DNA of 64,000 bases, from positions 135,267 through 199,266 of the forward strand of contig VZTG01001876.1 of assembly GCA_013397845.1 (NCBI GenBank), written 5' to 3'. Under the pieces are notes generated by a model. It had not been told where the DNA came from, did no database searches, and was given only the letters and a program-made list of their open reading frames with translations. The stretch is from Melanocharis versteri (lineage: Eukaryota > Chordata > Aves > Passeriformes > Melanocharitidae). Position numbers and translations under genes: made by a program. Below, in pieces: positions 12,201-23,768 of this stretch. The stretch's first letter is position 1. Each line of letters begins with the position of its first letter.

Positions 12201-15188
12201 CCAAACTGCAAACAACTGCTCTCATCCAAAACTTTTCTAGAGCTGGATGCTCCTGTTTCTGTGGTTGACTCAACTTAGTAAATGCTCCAGTGTTCTGGAA
12301 TTTAATTGGTTTGCTACATAAAGGTTTTGCTTGTTGTCAGTTGTTTTTTCTATAAATCCAGAGCTGTGGATACAAGATTTTAAACTTTTGTAAAGCCTTT
12401 GTAATTATCTTGTCTTAGATCAGTCATGAATCAGTGAAGCTTTAAATTTTAGAAACAGCTAAGATGCTAAAGAGCCATCTCCTTGCATGGAAGACTGTCC
12501 AGAAAATCACAGCCATGCCAAATTTCTGCTGTGCAGCATGCCCGAAAGGAAGGGGAAGACTATAAACATACTTGTTGTGTATTTACAGGAATTAGTCCTA
12601 TGAAGAAGCTGTTTGGCAGTTTTGCCAACAAAATCTAAAGCATGTCTAGATGTAAAAGTATTGCAGACCACATTCTCTCAAAAGTACTTTCTCTGTTCTC
12701 CAAAACCACTCCAGTTTGGCAAAACAAAAAAAAAAAAATTTCACAGACTTCTACAACTTCAGACTATAAATACAAAGTCACGCAGAAGAGACTTCTCCGC
12801 AAGAGTACAAAGTATGTAACCAAAATTGGATTTATATTGGCAAGGTAATTAAAATCCCAGCAAGCCAGGCGGCACCTGGGGTACTTGTCTCATTACAGTG
12901 ACATTGATGTAATGCCTCTAGAAATAAGAAATGCCCTCATCCCAGTAGACTACAAACCTGCAATGAGGCTCTTTTGTCTTCTTTATGTACTAGACCATAT
13001 CTTACCTTCTTTCTTTGCAAACCAAATTTTATAGGACTCTAAAATTATCAAATGTATGCACAGGAATGAGAGATGTATCTTGCTTTAGCATCATTTGGGT
13101 TTATTTTTCTTCTGCCTCATCTCACATGTGGAGCCTTTTGACTGCTTTGCCAGAGAAAGGTTTGTACAGCACACCAGAAAACACAGAACGTGGCTCTTGA
13201 ATGAAAGCACTTCACAGACACTTGGAGTCGAGGTTTTCAAAGAGGATGAGACCAGATTTTGATGCCTTCAATACCCAGCAGCTCCTGTTGTGACATTAAG
13301 GGCAAAACTTCAAAGGAGTTCTCATTCTGAGTATTACACTAGGGGCTTGAGATGTTTGGAGAATTTAGCCTTAATTAGGTAGCAGAACGAAAAAGCATGG
13401 TGGAAACATAAAATCTCATTGCATATTGAATAGTAGGTGATCTTATATGCATGATGGAGACTGCTGCTGGATAGCAGGAAGCTGCTAATTGGCATTAAAT
13501 GTTAATGGAATTAATTCTGCTTCTGTGGGTGTGTTGCTTGCAATACCCCATCTTGTACGCCATCACATTTCATTAGACAAACAGATAGGTCAGTCAATGA
13601 GCACATGCAGTCATTTCCCTACATCTAGAGTATTTCTGCTGATGTATCAAATGGCTTGGAAAAAGCAGGCCACATTTGTTTGTTTTTTAAAGAAAAAAGG
13701 CACCTGGGCATGTATGATTAGTGATTACAAAAATGGGTGATGTGGGTTCAGTGATGCCAAAAATCTGATGAGCCTATGAAGCCAGCTTAGTTGTCTGCAT
13801 AAAATTTTCTAAGTATTGCTGTTGAAAAAAGCACATGACAATTATTTAGATTTTTGTGTACGTCTGTTTATTCGACTTGTCTTCAAAGAAGCCCCCATGT
13901 AGTTACTTCATGAAATACCAGATAAGAGGAAATGCAGGAAGCCTTCACTTGGGAAAACAAATAAAAAATAAAGGCAATTAGACTATCATGTGAGGATGGA
14001 GACAGCTAATTTGAGTTAGGCCTTCCCAATGAAGTTAACACACTCATGAGAACCAGGTGATTAAATGCTGAATTTGTTGAGTAAGCTTTCCCATTTCTCT
14101 GTCCATGCTGTGTCTGCTAGTCAAGTGTAATTTTCATAAAAGTATTTTCTAGTCAGGATAACTTGTCAGATACAATCTCTGGTTACTCCCTGGTGTTTGA
14201 GAGGCTCATTGGGAATATTTGATATAAATTTTTATATTTTAAATAAATCATATATTTCTGTTTTCTGATTCAATGACTGCAAAAAAAAAAAAAACTGTGG
14301 GAAACCTTTTCTTTTACTCATCCAGAATGAATATTTAAAAAACATTTTTTGATATTTAACATAAAAATGCCAATTTTTGCAAGTGTCCAGAGAATCTGCA
14401 GAAGGTAAATGCCAAAACTAAGGAAAAAGAAATAAGATTTGAGTAAGAATACGTGATGTCAGCTCTGGGCTAGACTTTTAACTTAGCTCCGTTCTTGGCT
14501 TCTGGCTAGCGCAAGAGCTCCGACAACATTTTCAATATGACCATGACACTCTCAACAAGTCTTACTGTATTTCCCAAAAGAATTTTATCTGATAATACAA
14601 AAGCATTGAAAATTAATCCCGTTTCTTTATATGTAATTTACCAGTATTTGGGATTTGATACTGAGCGATGACGGTATGTGTGAGATAGACATGTAACTAC
14701 CCAACAAACCTCAGGAATGATACTCTAGCTTTGATTTACAGAATTAAAAGAAAGTTATTAATGATGTCCTCAGTCCAGAAAGATGCTTAGAGCCTTTTCA
14801 GGGCAACTTAGGTATCTTTGGCCTTCAGGAAGCATCAGCCCTAGGGCCAATGAGAAGCAGAATCACAGAATCATTCAGGTTGGAAAAGACCTTTAAGATC
14901 ATCGAGTCCAACCATAAACGTAACACTGCCAATTCCACCACTAAACCACATCCCAGAGTGTCACATCCACACATCTTTTAAATACCTCCAGGGACGGTGA
15001 CTCAACCACTTCCTGAGCAGCCTGTAGACAGAGAAGGCGTTGCTATTCTTAGTTTTCTCATGCAAAAGTTAGCCCAGGCCCTTTCTCTTCCATGCAGTGG
15101 GCACACAGTCATTTCTCATCCTAAAAAACAAAACTGGAGATTAGAGCCAGCATCCAGTGACAGCATTTTGTTTGCTTCGTTGTGGCAG
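9204..15188 (+). other. MTCL1: MTCL1 intron 3 (6.0 kb)
   Basis: The largest fully contained internal intron before exon 8. It holds a minus-strand CR1 3' end at 14859-15025 and an A-run at about 14280-14294. Several short open frames have no recognisable product. The acceptor is TTCGTTGTGGCAG. Confidence 0.8.
14859..15025 (-). mobile_element. CR1 LINE, 3'-end fragment (minus strand)
   Basis: Read on the + strand it begins AGAATCACAGAATCAT, the reverse complement of the CR1 terminal ATTCTGTGATTCT repeats. It continues through GGTTGGAAAAGACCTTTAAG and ATCATCGAGTCCAACC to a TCTTTTAAATACCTCCAGGG segment. This follows the avian CR1 3' consensus as I know it, with modest divergence. It is 5' truncated, as most CR1 copies are, and sits 163 nt upstream of the next MTCL1 exon. 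Confidence 0.9.
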
Positions 15189-15356
15189 GCTGGTGAAAAC
15201 CGGAAGCTCCTGAACGCTCTGAAGGGTTTGCTGGATGACTTCCGCTCGGAGCTGCGGGACGAGGAGCGGGAGCGCCAGGGGCTCCAGCAGCAGTATGCCC
15301 TGCACAAGGCAGCCTGGGAGGTGGAAATGACTGAACTGAAGTGTCGCCTCGAGCAG
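15189..15356 (+). CDS. MTCL1: MTCL1 coding exon (window exon 4), coiled coil
   Basis: A 168-nt phase 0-0 exon encoding 56 residues. It runs from AGENRKLLNALKGLLDDF through RSELRDEERERQGLQQQY and AAWEVEMTELKCRLEQ. Leu/Glu/Arg heptads make it continuous coiled coil. The KCRLEQ end matches the family and joins to LEGKSEN in the next exon. The acceptor is GTGGCAG and the donor CAG|GTAACG. An open frame extends about 190 nt upstream through the CR1 copy, but that part is intronic. Confidence 0.95.
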
Positions 15357-17619
15357 GTAACGTCCCCTACGTCCAGCACCTTAAAGAACAGCTGAGGTGC
15401 TTAATGAAACAGGAAATTTATGACAAACAGAAAAGGGACTTTATTATGCGTTTTATCCTGGTGTCTGAAAGCCCTCACCTGAAGCCTGAACAAAGCTTTG
15501 CTGCTTGAGTTTCCTCTTGGATTTCCAGTTGTCCCAGTACAAGGGCCCATGCAGTAGGCACTGCCTAACATAGGTGAGAGCAAAGGAACTGAACCTCTTG
15601 CTGTGTTTTCTCAGCAGAGTTGGCTGGTAATGTGTCAGCTGTGGTAATGAGACGTGTGGGTGTCTGTATTTATTGGAAACAAAAATGTCTTGATGTTGCC
15701 ATGCTCACAATTAGCTCATCACTGTGCCTTGGCAAGTAACAACTGCAGTATTTGATGCATAGGAGAGAAAAGAGTGATTCAACAACACTGAAGTGATAGA
15801 TCAATATATTAACATTAAACCAGCCATTCAAAGCTACTGATGGATGGCACCCTAATGAAGAGAGAGCTCTAGCTACCTGCCATGGGATACTGTATTTGTA
15901 TAAAACCTGGTGCAAGGTGCTTCAGTGTCATGTTTGGCAGTTCACAGAAGATGTACTGTTTCCGAAGCAGCATGGAAACAAGTCAGCAAAAAACCCTCAA
16001 GAATTCATTTCCAGAGCTGATGGCATAAAAGCTCTTATTTTACACATTGAAGAGGGGAGGGAGAATTAGTACATTCAGATCTTGAGAAAAATTGTACAGC
16101 TTCTCTTCAGAAGGAAAATATAATAAAAATATTCACTGTTGGGAGGACGGTGCATTTATAAGGATTTACTGAATTTTAGAGACTCACTGTGACGCACGGA
16201 GCTGAGATGTGAGCACTGCTTTTCCTGCCCAGGTACTGTGGGCTGCTTTCCCAGAATGAAGGAGGCAGCTTTCATTTTTAGCGGAGTCTTCTCTCAAAAG
16301 ATTCAAATTCTTTGTTCAGCTGCTTCTTAGTGCACAAGCATTTCCAAACAATGTATCACTCAAAAAAGGAAACAAAATCAGGTCCCATTTTGTCTCCTTC
16401 TAAAATATCTTGGTGACATATTTACCTTAAGCTTGAGATGGCAACAAAGAACAAAACTTAGAGAAAGTCTGACCACAGAACTGCCAAGTTTGCTTGCTTT
16501 GCCTTTGCATGGGCAATAAACTTCCAGGCTGCCACTTTGGCTGGTGTCTGGCACCAGGACGGTGCTGCCACTCCTGCTCAGGGGTTTCCACCCTTCCTTC
16601 TGGGGCTTTTACCAGGCTCTTTGCTACCTCCACTGCTCCACTGGTAATAAAATATTACATATGGTAATTACTGAGCCATGAGTGTTACTTTTTACGCTTT
16701 TTTCAAGCAAATGAAGAAAATTAACCTGGCCAATATTTAAGACACAAAACTCTCTTCCTTAGCCAATTCCTCACAACATTTCTATTTCACAGTAAAAACA
16801 GGTCCTGAATGCAGTAGAAAAAAAGGAAGCACGGTGTTAACCCAATCATAGCCAAGTCTGTCAGGTTCATGTGTGTAGAAGGACCTCTCATGATGCCATT
16901 TTGCTGTGTTGATGGGTGATGATGGAGTTACCTCCCACCAGAGATTTCATACAGAGCTGCCAACACCCTGCCAGGCCCACAGAGGATCAAGGTCTTTCTA
17001 GTCTCCACTGTTATCTTCACTGCTGCTGTTTTCCACCTTTTTTATGAAGCAGTAGGTCAATTGACAAAAGCATTTTCCTCAAGAGAGTCAACTCCTCATT
17101 AATAGTCACTGGGAATGGTTTTCCTTTTTGATGCTTCAAGTATCTCTGTACAGGAAAGAAAGAAATAAAGGAAAGAAAACTCTTCTGATATAAAAGCACT
17201 GCATATCAGAGGTGACAATGTACTGTCACCTTCTGCTTTGGAGTTTTAGCACTGCAAAGATCATTAAAAATAAAATCTTGTCTGTCAGAAATGCATGTAC
17301 ATCTTATTTGGCAGAATGATCCATGGGGATTTTTTTTTAAATAGGAAATAATGAGACTTTTCCCAAATATGGAATTGTGATAATGCTGAGGCAATAAAGA
17401 GTCACAGTAATTTTCAACCTCCAGCTCAGAAAGCGAAAAATCGCAGTATTCTGGAACCTGTAAACTGACAAAAGTTTGGGAGAAGGAAGGAGTTAGTGTT
17501 AGGGGCCAAACCCTGTGTATGCTTTGAGAACTTGCATTAAGGACATGGGACCTATTATGGATGTGGGAGTCCCTCAGTAGGACTCTGACCAATAGTCCAG
17601 CTTCAGGATGCCTGGGGGG

Positions 17620-17644
17620 AATATAATACAATATAATATAATAC
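17620..17644. repeat. TA-rich simple repeat
   Basis: A short ATAATA/ATACA low-complexity run of about 25 bp within the intron. Confidence 0.7.
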
Positions 17645-18291
17645 GTGGTGCACAGGTGTGAGAAAGTTGATGTCATTGATGTAATGTTGACTTTGTTAAA
17701 ATAGGATGCTGCTCTTTGAGAATTGATTGTTTTGGTTGGTTGTTTGGTCATTTGAAAGAAAACAGCTGGACTCTGGAAATTAGTGGTAGAAGATGCAAGT
17801 GTTTTTGAGATTTCCCTATCACTGTAAGTGGCTGTAACAGGATGTTCTCTGCAGCTCAGCACAATTTAAGTAACTCAAGCAATAATCTCTCAGCCAATTG
17901 TTTGAGGAGGCTGTTCCAGAGACTAGTAAGCATCACTCCTGAATCCAGTCTGAACTTCTCTTTGCTCAGAAAGTTTGGGCTTATTTTCCACATAGGGCAA
18001 GGTGAAGGTGTTGTCCTTCTCTCCTGCTAGAGAGTCTGCTTCCCAGCAGACTTGCTGCCTCTCATTTTTGAGGACAACATTAACTCCAGAGGCGGAAATG
18101 AGTTTTCACTGCTTTTCACTCCATTTCACCTGCAGAGCTAGGGGATGCAGATGTATCCCGGTGTGAGTCACAAACACATCTACTGAGCTGTCAACAGAAG
18201 GTCAGGTTCCAAGGATAAATGCTTCACTCACTTGAACTTACACAAAACAATTGAGCACTTTTTTCCTCTGACAGCAGTCCAGCACTAGACC

Positions 18292-18372
18292 AGCTTGACC
18301 AGAGAGGTTGTGCAATCTCTGCGCTTTTCAGGATCCATCTGAACAAAGTCCTGTACAACCCATTCTGACCTC
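18292..18372 (+). mobile_element. Degraded CR1 fragment (probable)
   Basis: The segment CCAGAGAGGTTGTGCAATCT followed about 45 nt later by CCTGTACAACC resembles the avian CR1 3' region (consensus, from memory, CCAGAGAGGTTGTGGAGTCT ... CCTGTGCAACCTG). The terminal octamers are missing. It is probably an old, internally broken copy. Confidence 0.55.
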
Positions 18373-18438
18373 AGAGCGTACCATGCTGGAAGCAGAAAGT
18401 TTGACTAGAGACTTCCTGACAACCCATCAAGCCTATGT

Positions 18439-18478
18439 TTTCCTATGAATCTGTTACCTTTCCTATGGATCTGTTACC
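18439..18478. repeat. 20-bp tandem duplication
   Basis: TTTCCTATGAATCTGTTACC is followed immediately by TTTCCTATGGATCTGTTACC: two 20-bp units with one mismatch. Confidence 0.9.
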
Positions 18479-19114
18479 TCTTCTGATCTGACTGAGCTGA
18501 CCCCTGATCATGAAATTGAAGAAGGGAGGGAAGGTGGCATCAGATAACTGCCCTTGAAATCAGTTCAGACTCCCGAACCTCAGAGATGGGGGGGATGATC
18601 TTGGTACATCTGCTGCTGCTGCTAACACCTTCTCTTGTTGGAAGACAGGAGAGTCATAAAATAATACCACTTCTCAGGGTTGTTGTGGGTAAACTCTCTT
18701 CAGAAGATGAATTCAATCTCCTTAGTTTTCAGGTGCACTGAGTGAGAGCATGAAAGCAGAGCAGTAGCTGAGGACATTGTCCTGGCAATTGTCTCAGAGA
18801 TAATGATGAGGTTGGAGTTTATCTCCGTGGTTTTTTCATTACTGGTGCCTATATTCCCATCAGAAAGATTGTCACTGGTGCCTTAATAGCATGAACTTGC
18901 AGAGCTTGAGAAATTATTCTCTGTAGTTTTATCCCCTTGATTTTAAAACTTTTTCCACACTGGACATGTTTGATCATTTATTGAGATCCTAAGATGTAAG
19001 CATTGCTATTATTCTGCCATTACCTGTGTGAAGTTAGGTCTTTAATCCATTGTCAGATACAGGCTTTTACTGCAGAAAGTTTAACATCCCAGTAACATTT
19101 GACTTTTTTGCCAG

Positions 19115-19369
19115 CTGGAAGGGAAGAGTGAGAACACCTCTGGAGAAACCGGTCTCAGTTCAGATGCAAAGGGAGCTTTTAAAAGGGAAAGAGAGGAGCA
19201 CAAGAAGCTTCTGGCTGACAGTCACAGTGTGGTGATGGACCTCCGCTGGCAAATCCAGCACAGTGAGAAGAACTGGAACCGGGAAAAGGTGGAGCTGTTG
19301 GACAGGCTTGATAGAGACCGGCGAGAATGGGACCGTCAAAAGAAGGAGCTGCTCAGGCGGATAGAGCAG
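19115..19369 (+). CDS. MTCL1: MTCL1 coding exon (window exon 5), coiled coil
   Basis: A 255-nt phase 0-0 exon encoding 85 residues. A short Ser/Gly-rich lead (LEGKSENTSGETGLSSDAKG) is followed by the conserved coiled coil KKLLADSHSVVMDLRWQI, EKNWNREKVELLDRLDRD and KKELLRRIEQ. The acceptor is CTTTTTTGCCAG. The frame has no ATG near its start, so a start-codon-based search misses it. The donor CAG|GTAAGG is repeated 15 nt downstream (CAG|GTAAGG at 19385); use of that second site would insert VRSRQ in frame. The protein continues into LQKEASPRRGG in the next exon. Confidence 0.95.
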
Positions 19370-22300
19370 GTAAGGAGCCGTCAGGTAAGGAGTCATCTTG
19401 GGTGAGCAGTGCCTGCCTGAAAGAATGAGGCCGTTGTACCATTACTACACTCAGGCCAAGCTCAAGGGACAGTGTTAAGAAGCAGCACAGGAACGATTTT
19501 CCTTCCTTGGCTGCATCAATGTTTCTCATATTATGAAACAATTTATATACACAAGGGAGTAAAAGGAAAATGCTCATAATCCCTATAAAAGACCACTTAT
19601 GAGAAATCAACTCTAGGTTAGAGGTCATTTCCTCATTTCAATTACCCTGGACAAGCATGGTCACATTCTATTTGAAAGCTTTGGTGCATCTCTATGCTAA
19701 AACACTCAACCCACAGAGTTATTCAAGGTTTGGTTGACAGCTTCCTGCCGAAAGAGACTGTTCATCTGTGAATTAGCTACCAAAGATACAGCTGCTGCAA
19801 CTATTCAGTCTCAACTGAATTCTTTTTCTCTGGCGAAAGAACACAGGGGTTAATATGAAGAGATCTGACTGATAACACAGTTATCAGTACTAAATATTCA
19901 GAAGAATATTGGTCACATGAATTTTATCTGTTATCATTTGCAAATCTGGGAAACACATACCTATCCCCTTGTTTTCATGCATATCTGTATTTTCATCTGC
20001 TTAGTATTAGAGAAAAATAACACCTAATGAATTTATTATGAGGCTGGAAGCCACACAAAAAATTAAAAGTTTTATGAGGGAGAGTTAAAATACTGTTTTT
20101 GACTGAACATTGTTCAGCTCTGAGTCATGCATTCCAGGAGAAGCAAGAGAAACAACTGAAATGGTGGATCCTCAACTAACTGAATGCCTTCTGTCCTAAG
20201 GACATCAGAAATGGAACCACACCTGACTTGTGCATGTTCTCTTGGGAGCATTACACCTGAGCAAAGCACAGAGTGGCCTCACAGGTTTAAATCAATGAAA
20301 GCCCAGTGTAATTTCATGACCAGTTTTTGAAAAGGATTCATTGCCTGTGTCTCATGTTCCCATGTCAGGGCTGCAACAAGAAGTTAAAGAAAAGACACCA
20401 GGCTGCAGATATTATGAGTACAAGACTAAACCTTTTTTTGAGCTGTGGCTGTTAAACCCACAGAGAAGCACTTAGGAAAATCCCATGCTCAGTGGGTATT
20501 TCTAAAATAAATGCTAAAAGTGTAGGTCTGAATGGGCAGTGCTGAACATGAAGGTTTTACAGACCAAGAAAGGTGATTTTTGAGCTTCTAAATTTCAAAA
20601 TGTCAATGAACTATATTCTGGATGTTTTAATCTCCCTTGTATCTGAGGGAGGTATACTTCATGCGGCTTGTTGAGCTAGCCCTTATAATACAACATAATA
20701 GTGCATCTCCTAAGATAAAACCATCAGAGCCTGGAGGCTTGTAGCAAAGCTCGTCATGCAAATTTCCTGGTTTCCAGGGTTCAGTGGCAGAGGGTGCTTA
20801 GTTAGTTCTCCGTGGCTTGACTGTGCTGGTTTCTGACTGTTGGGTTTCAGTGGCCAAACCACCTCCTATGGATTCCTCATGAACAATGGGAATTAAATAA
20901 CCCCCAGAAAATTTTCCAATATACTAAGGACATAGACAGAAACTTTTCTTTGAAGAGTCACTGGTACCTCTTTAGATGTTTATTCTTCTGTCCTTATAAA
21001 TTGTGGGGTTTTTAATATTATCTCTTAGGTGTATCCTCAATAGCTTGAGGGACTTAACCTGGTTAAAGACAGCTTTTTCTATTCCCTGGGAAAGGGGCAC
21101 ATTGAGGGAAGCCACAGAGAAATCCCTGTTAATGTTACCTTGTTTTTAATTCTCTTAAAACCTGACATAACCTCTCAGTGTCATCTTGGGAGAGCCTACA
21201 AAATAGCTCTTAGCTAGTGCCGGAACTGATTCCTTTTGTTACGTTTCTGGAACCTCTGGGCTTTAACTATATATTTACTGTGCCAACAGAGTCGTACACA
21301 GAACTGGCAATGAATAGGGGAAATAAAAGGTATTATATCGAGCTGATTTCAGAGGACTAGATGACCAGAAATAGCATTTGAAACCTTGGCTACCTGCCTA
21401 CAAAACTTCATAACTCCATCTTTGCTTATAATCAAACATTTCCCTGTGTGACAGGAAGCTTCCAAATATTTGCAAGCTTTTAGTTGAATATCCTCTCAGA
21501 TTGCAGTCATGCCCTGCTTTATATGGAAACAATTAGTATATCTCTGAGGTCCTGCTCCCCAGGGGTTTTAGTGTGTGTATTCCATGTATGGCAATACACA
21601 GAGGATGAGGAGACTACACCACTGTGTGTGTTTGAAACAAAGTCTAAGAGATAGCAGGAGCGTGTGTGCCAAATTTCATTCTAATGCTTTATGCCTGTCT
21701 GCTTTCACACAGCTCCTAAATAATACATGCATGATAAGGGGGAAGTCACACCAATGTATAAAATATATAAAATACTTTACTCTGAATAGTGATGGGAATA
21801 CTGCTCGCATATAAAGAACATGATGACCTACTTTTTTCAGAGCTCCCAGTTGTTGTTTTTTTTCTTTTTAAGTACTCTGTCACTTTGTTTTCCCTTAGAG
21901 AATCACCCTCCCCTGTGCTCCTAAAGCTAATTGTGCACAGAGCACACACTGACAAATATTTAAACCCACAAGATCACCTATATGAAAAGTTGTGTATTTA
22001 AAGGTGTAAACATGTGGGAACTCAAAATTGTTAGTCACTCTTTAAAATTTAGGGCAGTATTTGTCACTTTAACTCTCCTGTCAGCTCTCTGAGATTCAGA
22101 GAGTAAGGCAGTATCGGTTCTGTTCTCTCATAAAGGTTTCCAGAACATTGTCCTTATAGGATCTCTAAGAATTTGAAGGGCTTGCAATTTGAGCTATCTA
22201 TACAGAAAGCATGTAATTATCATTTCTCCCTCCTTTGGATCTTGTCCATATGCTCAGGAATGGCCCCCAGGTCCTCTGATATAAACCTTCCAGCCCTGCC

Positions 22301-23462
22301 TTTATAGGACACCTCCTTTTAATAAAATTGTTTCAGATTTTGTATACCATGAGCAAAACACTGAAGATGCATTTCCCTTTTTGTAGACCAGAATCAAGAA
22401 AAAAATCTCACTGTTTTCAGCTCAAGTGTAAATTTAATCATTTGGGACCTAAAATTGTTTGGTCTAAATTAAGCAATACAATGTCTGTTTATTTTTCCAA
22501 ACACAAGCAGCAAGATGAATATATTTTGTAGGTTCTCAGTTTCCAGGGCCCTAGTGTATGACTTGCATTTTCAGTTTATTGTCACTAATCTTAGCACACT
22601 GCTTTAGCAAAATATCAGAGTTCTTATAAGATTCCTGTGGTCATTTATCATGTTTGAAATTATCACTTACTTCATCCATCCTGTTGTATTTTCAGTTAAA
22701 AGAGAAGTTGATCACATAATCTAATTTTAATATTGGCAATTTCACTAATGGTTCACCCTCTCTTCACCAGTTTTTAAAAAGTGTAGATTTAATGGCTTTG
22801 GCGGCCCTTCTCTAAATACACATTTTCTTTCAACGTGTTCTGCATGCCTAATTCATCCCTTTGACAATGCTGTTCTGTACAGATGGTCAACTTTCCAGCC
22901 ATGCATTCAGGCTGGGCCATTTGTAAAACAAAGCTTTTGTTTTTTGTTAAGCATAATTTTCCACCTCTGGAAACAAGTGATGTACATAAAAGCGCAATCT
23001 TAGTGTTGCTGACCAGAAGAAAAATGTGTTTGTTCTGATGAGAAGGCAATTTGCTCACCCTTCCTTCAGTTTCTACTTGTATTGCTATCAAGACTGCTTT
23101 TAAATGACAGTCTGTGTTGATTTGTTTCTTTAAAAACCAGATTACAGACAGATGCATTATTTTGTATATACATATACACTCAGTGTGTATATATGTATAC
23201 ATATACATGTAAATAAGCAAAACTGCACATAAACATATTTAGTCACTCAAAATCCTGTGAGTAATAGCATCGAAGTTCTAGAGAAATCTCCCTTTGTGGA
23301 AGAACCAGTCGAGCAAGGCTGGTGTCCCTTGGAGGTGCACCCCTGGGGCAGGGCTGTAATCCCCAGGGCACGGGTGCCTTGCTCCTGGGGAAGGATGAGT
23401 TCTGCCAAATGCCATGCACTGCACAAGTAATTGCTGTTCCTTTGCATTTGCCTTGTCTCCAG
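19370..23462 (+). other. MTCL1: MTCL1 intron 5 (4.1 kb)
   Basis: GT-AG intron with tandem donors at 19370 and 19385. It holds a small CTGATAAC-aca-GTTATCAG inverted repeat (19869-19887) and a TATA/TACA-rich imperfect palindrome at about 23162-23213. No coding exon or CR1 copy was recognised. Confidence 0.8.
23162..23213. repeat. TATA/TACA-rich imperfect palindrome
   Basis: Alternating TATATACATATACACT and GTGTGTATATATGTATAC blocks are near reverse complements and would fold into an AT-rich hairpin. This is a degenerate alternating pyrimidine/purine microsatellite. Confidence 0.7.
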
Positions 23463-23768
23463 CTTCAGAAAGAAGCGAGCCCACGGAGAGGAGGTAGTTT
23501 GGTGTGCGACCAGAACGAGAGCAGCCGTCGGCCGTTTATGCCCCAGGGGAACCTCCACGTGCCTCGTTCCATGGGGTCCAGGTCCTACTCAGATTCCGAC
23601 ACCATTCAGTTTGACGATCGGTCGCTGTCCAAGCTGAAGGAGAGCGACCGGTGCAGCGCCACGGAAAACCTCTTTCTGGAATCACTGTCTCTCGATTCCC
23701 CCGACGAGCCTGATGAGCATCGCTCTCAGCAGCTGGAGAGGGAGAAATTCTTGACCGGATTAACGGAA
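23463..23768 (+). CDS. MTCL1: MTCL1 coding exon (window exon 6), Ser/Asp-rich linker
   Basis: A 306-nt phase 0-0 exon encoding 102 residues. It begins LQKEASPRRGGSLVCDQ, passes through RSYSDSDTIQFDDRSLSKL and KESDRCSATENLFLESLSLD, and ends EREKFLTGLTE. The SPRRGGS and LSKLKESDRCSA motifs match MTCL1 as remembered. It marks the change from coiled coil to the disordered, phosphosite-rich C-terminal half. The acceptor is TTGCCTTGTCTCCAG. The donor GAA|GTATGA is weak (no G at -1), which might favour regulated splicing. The frame is open for 141 nt upstream of the acceptor, but that stretch is intronic. Confidence 0.95.

Larger units (their letters stand above)
15357..19114 (+). other. MTCL1: MTCL1 intron 4 (3.76 kb)
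   Basis: GT-AG intron. It contains a TA-rich simple repeat (about 17620-17644), a degraded CR1 piece (about 18292-18372), a 20-bp tandem duplication (18439-18478) and a 218-codon minus-strand open frame (17206-17862) of no recognised product. Confidence 0.8.

Noticed and set aside
23322..23462. ATG-initiated extension upstream of exon 6
   Set aside because: A strong pyrimidine tract and CAG acceptor sit at 23462, and the family sequence starts LQKE right after it.
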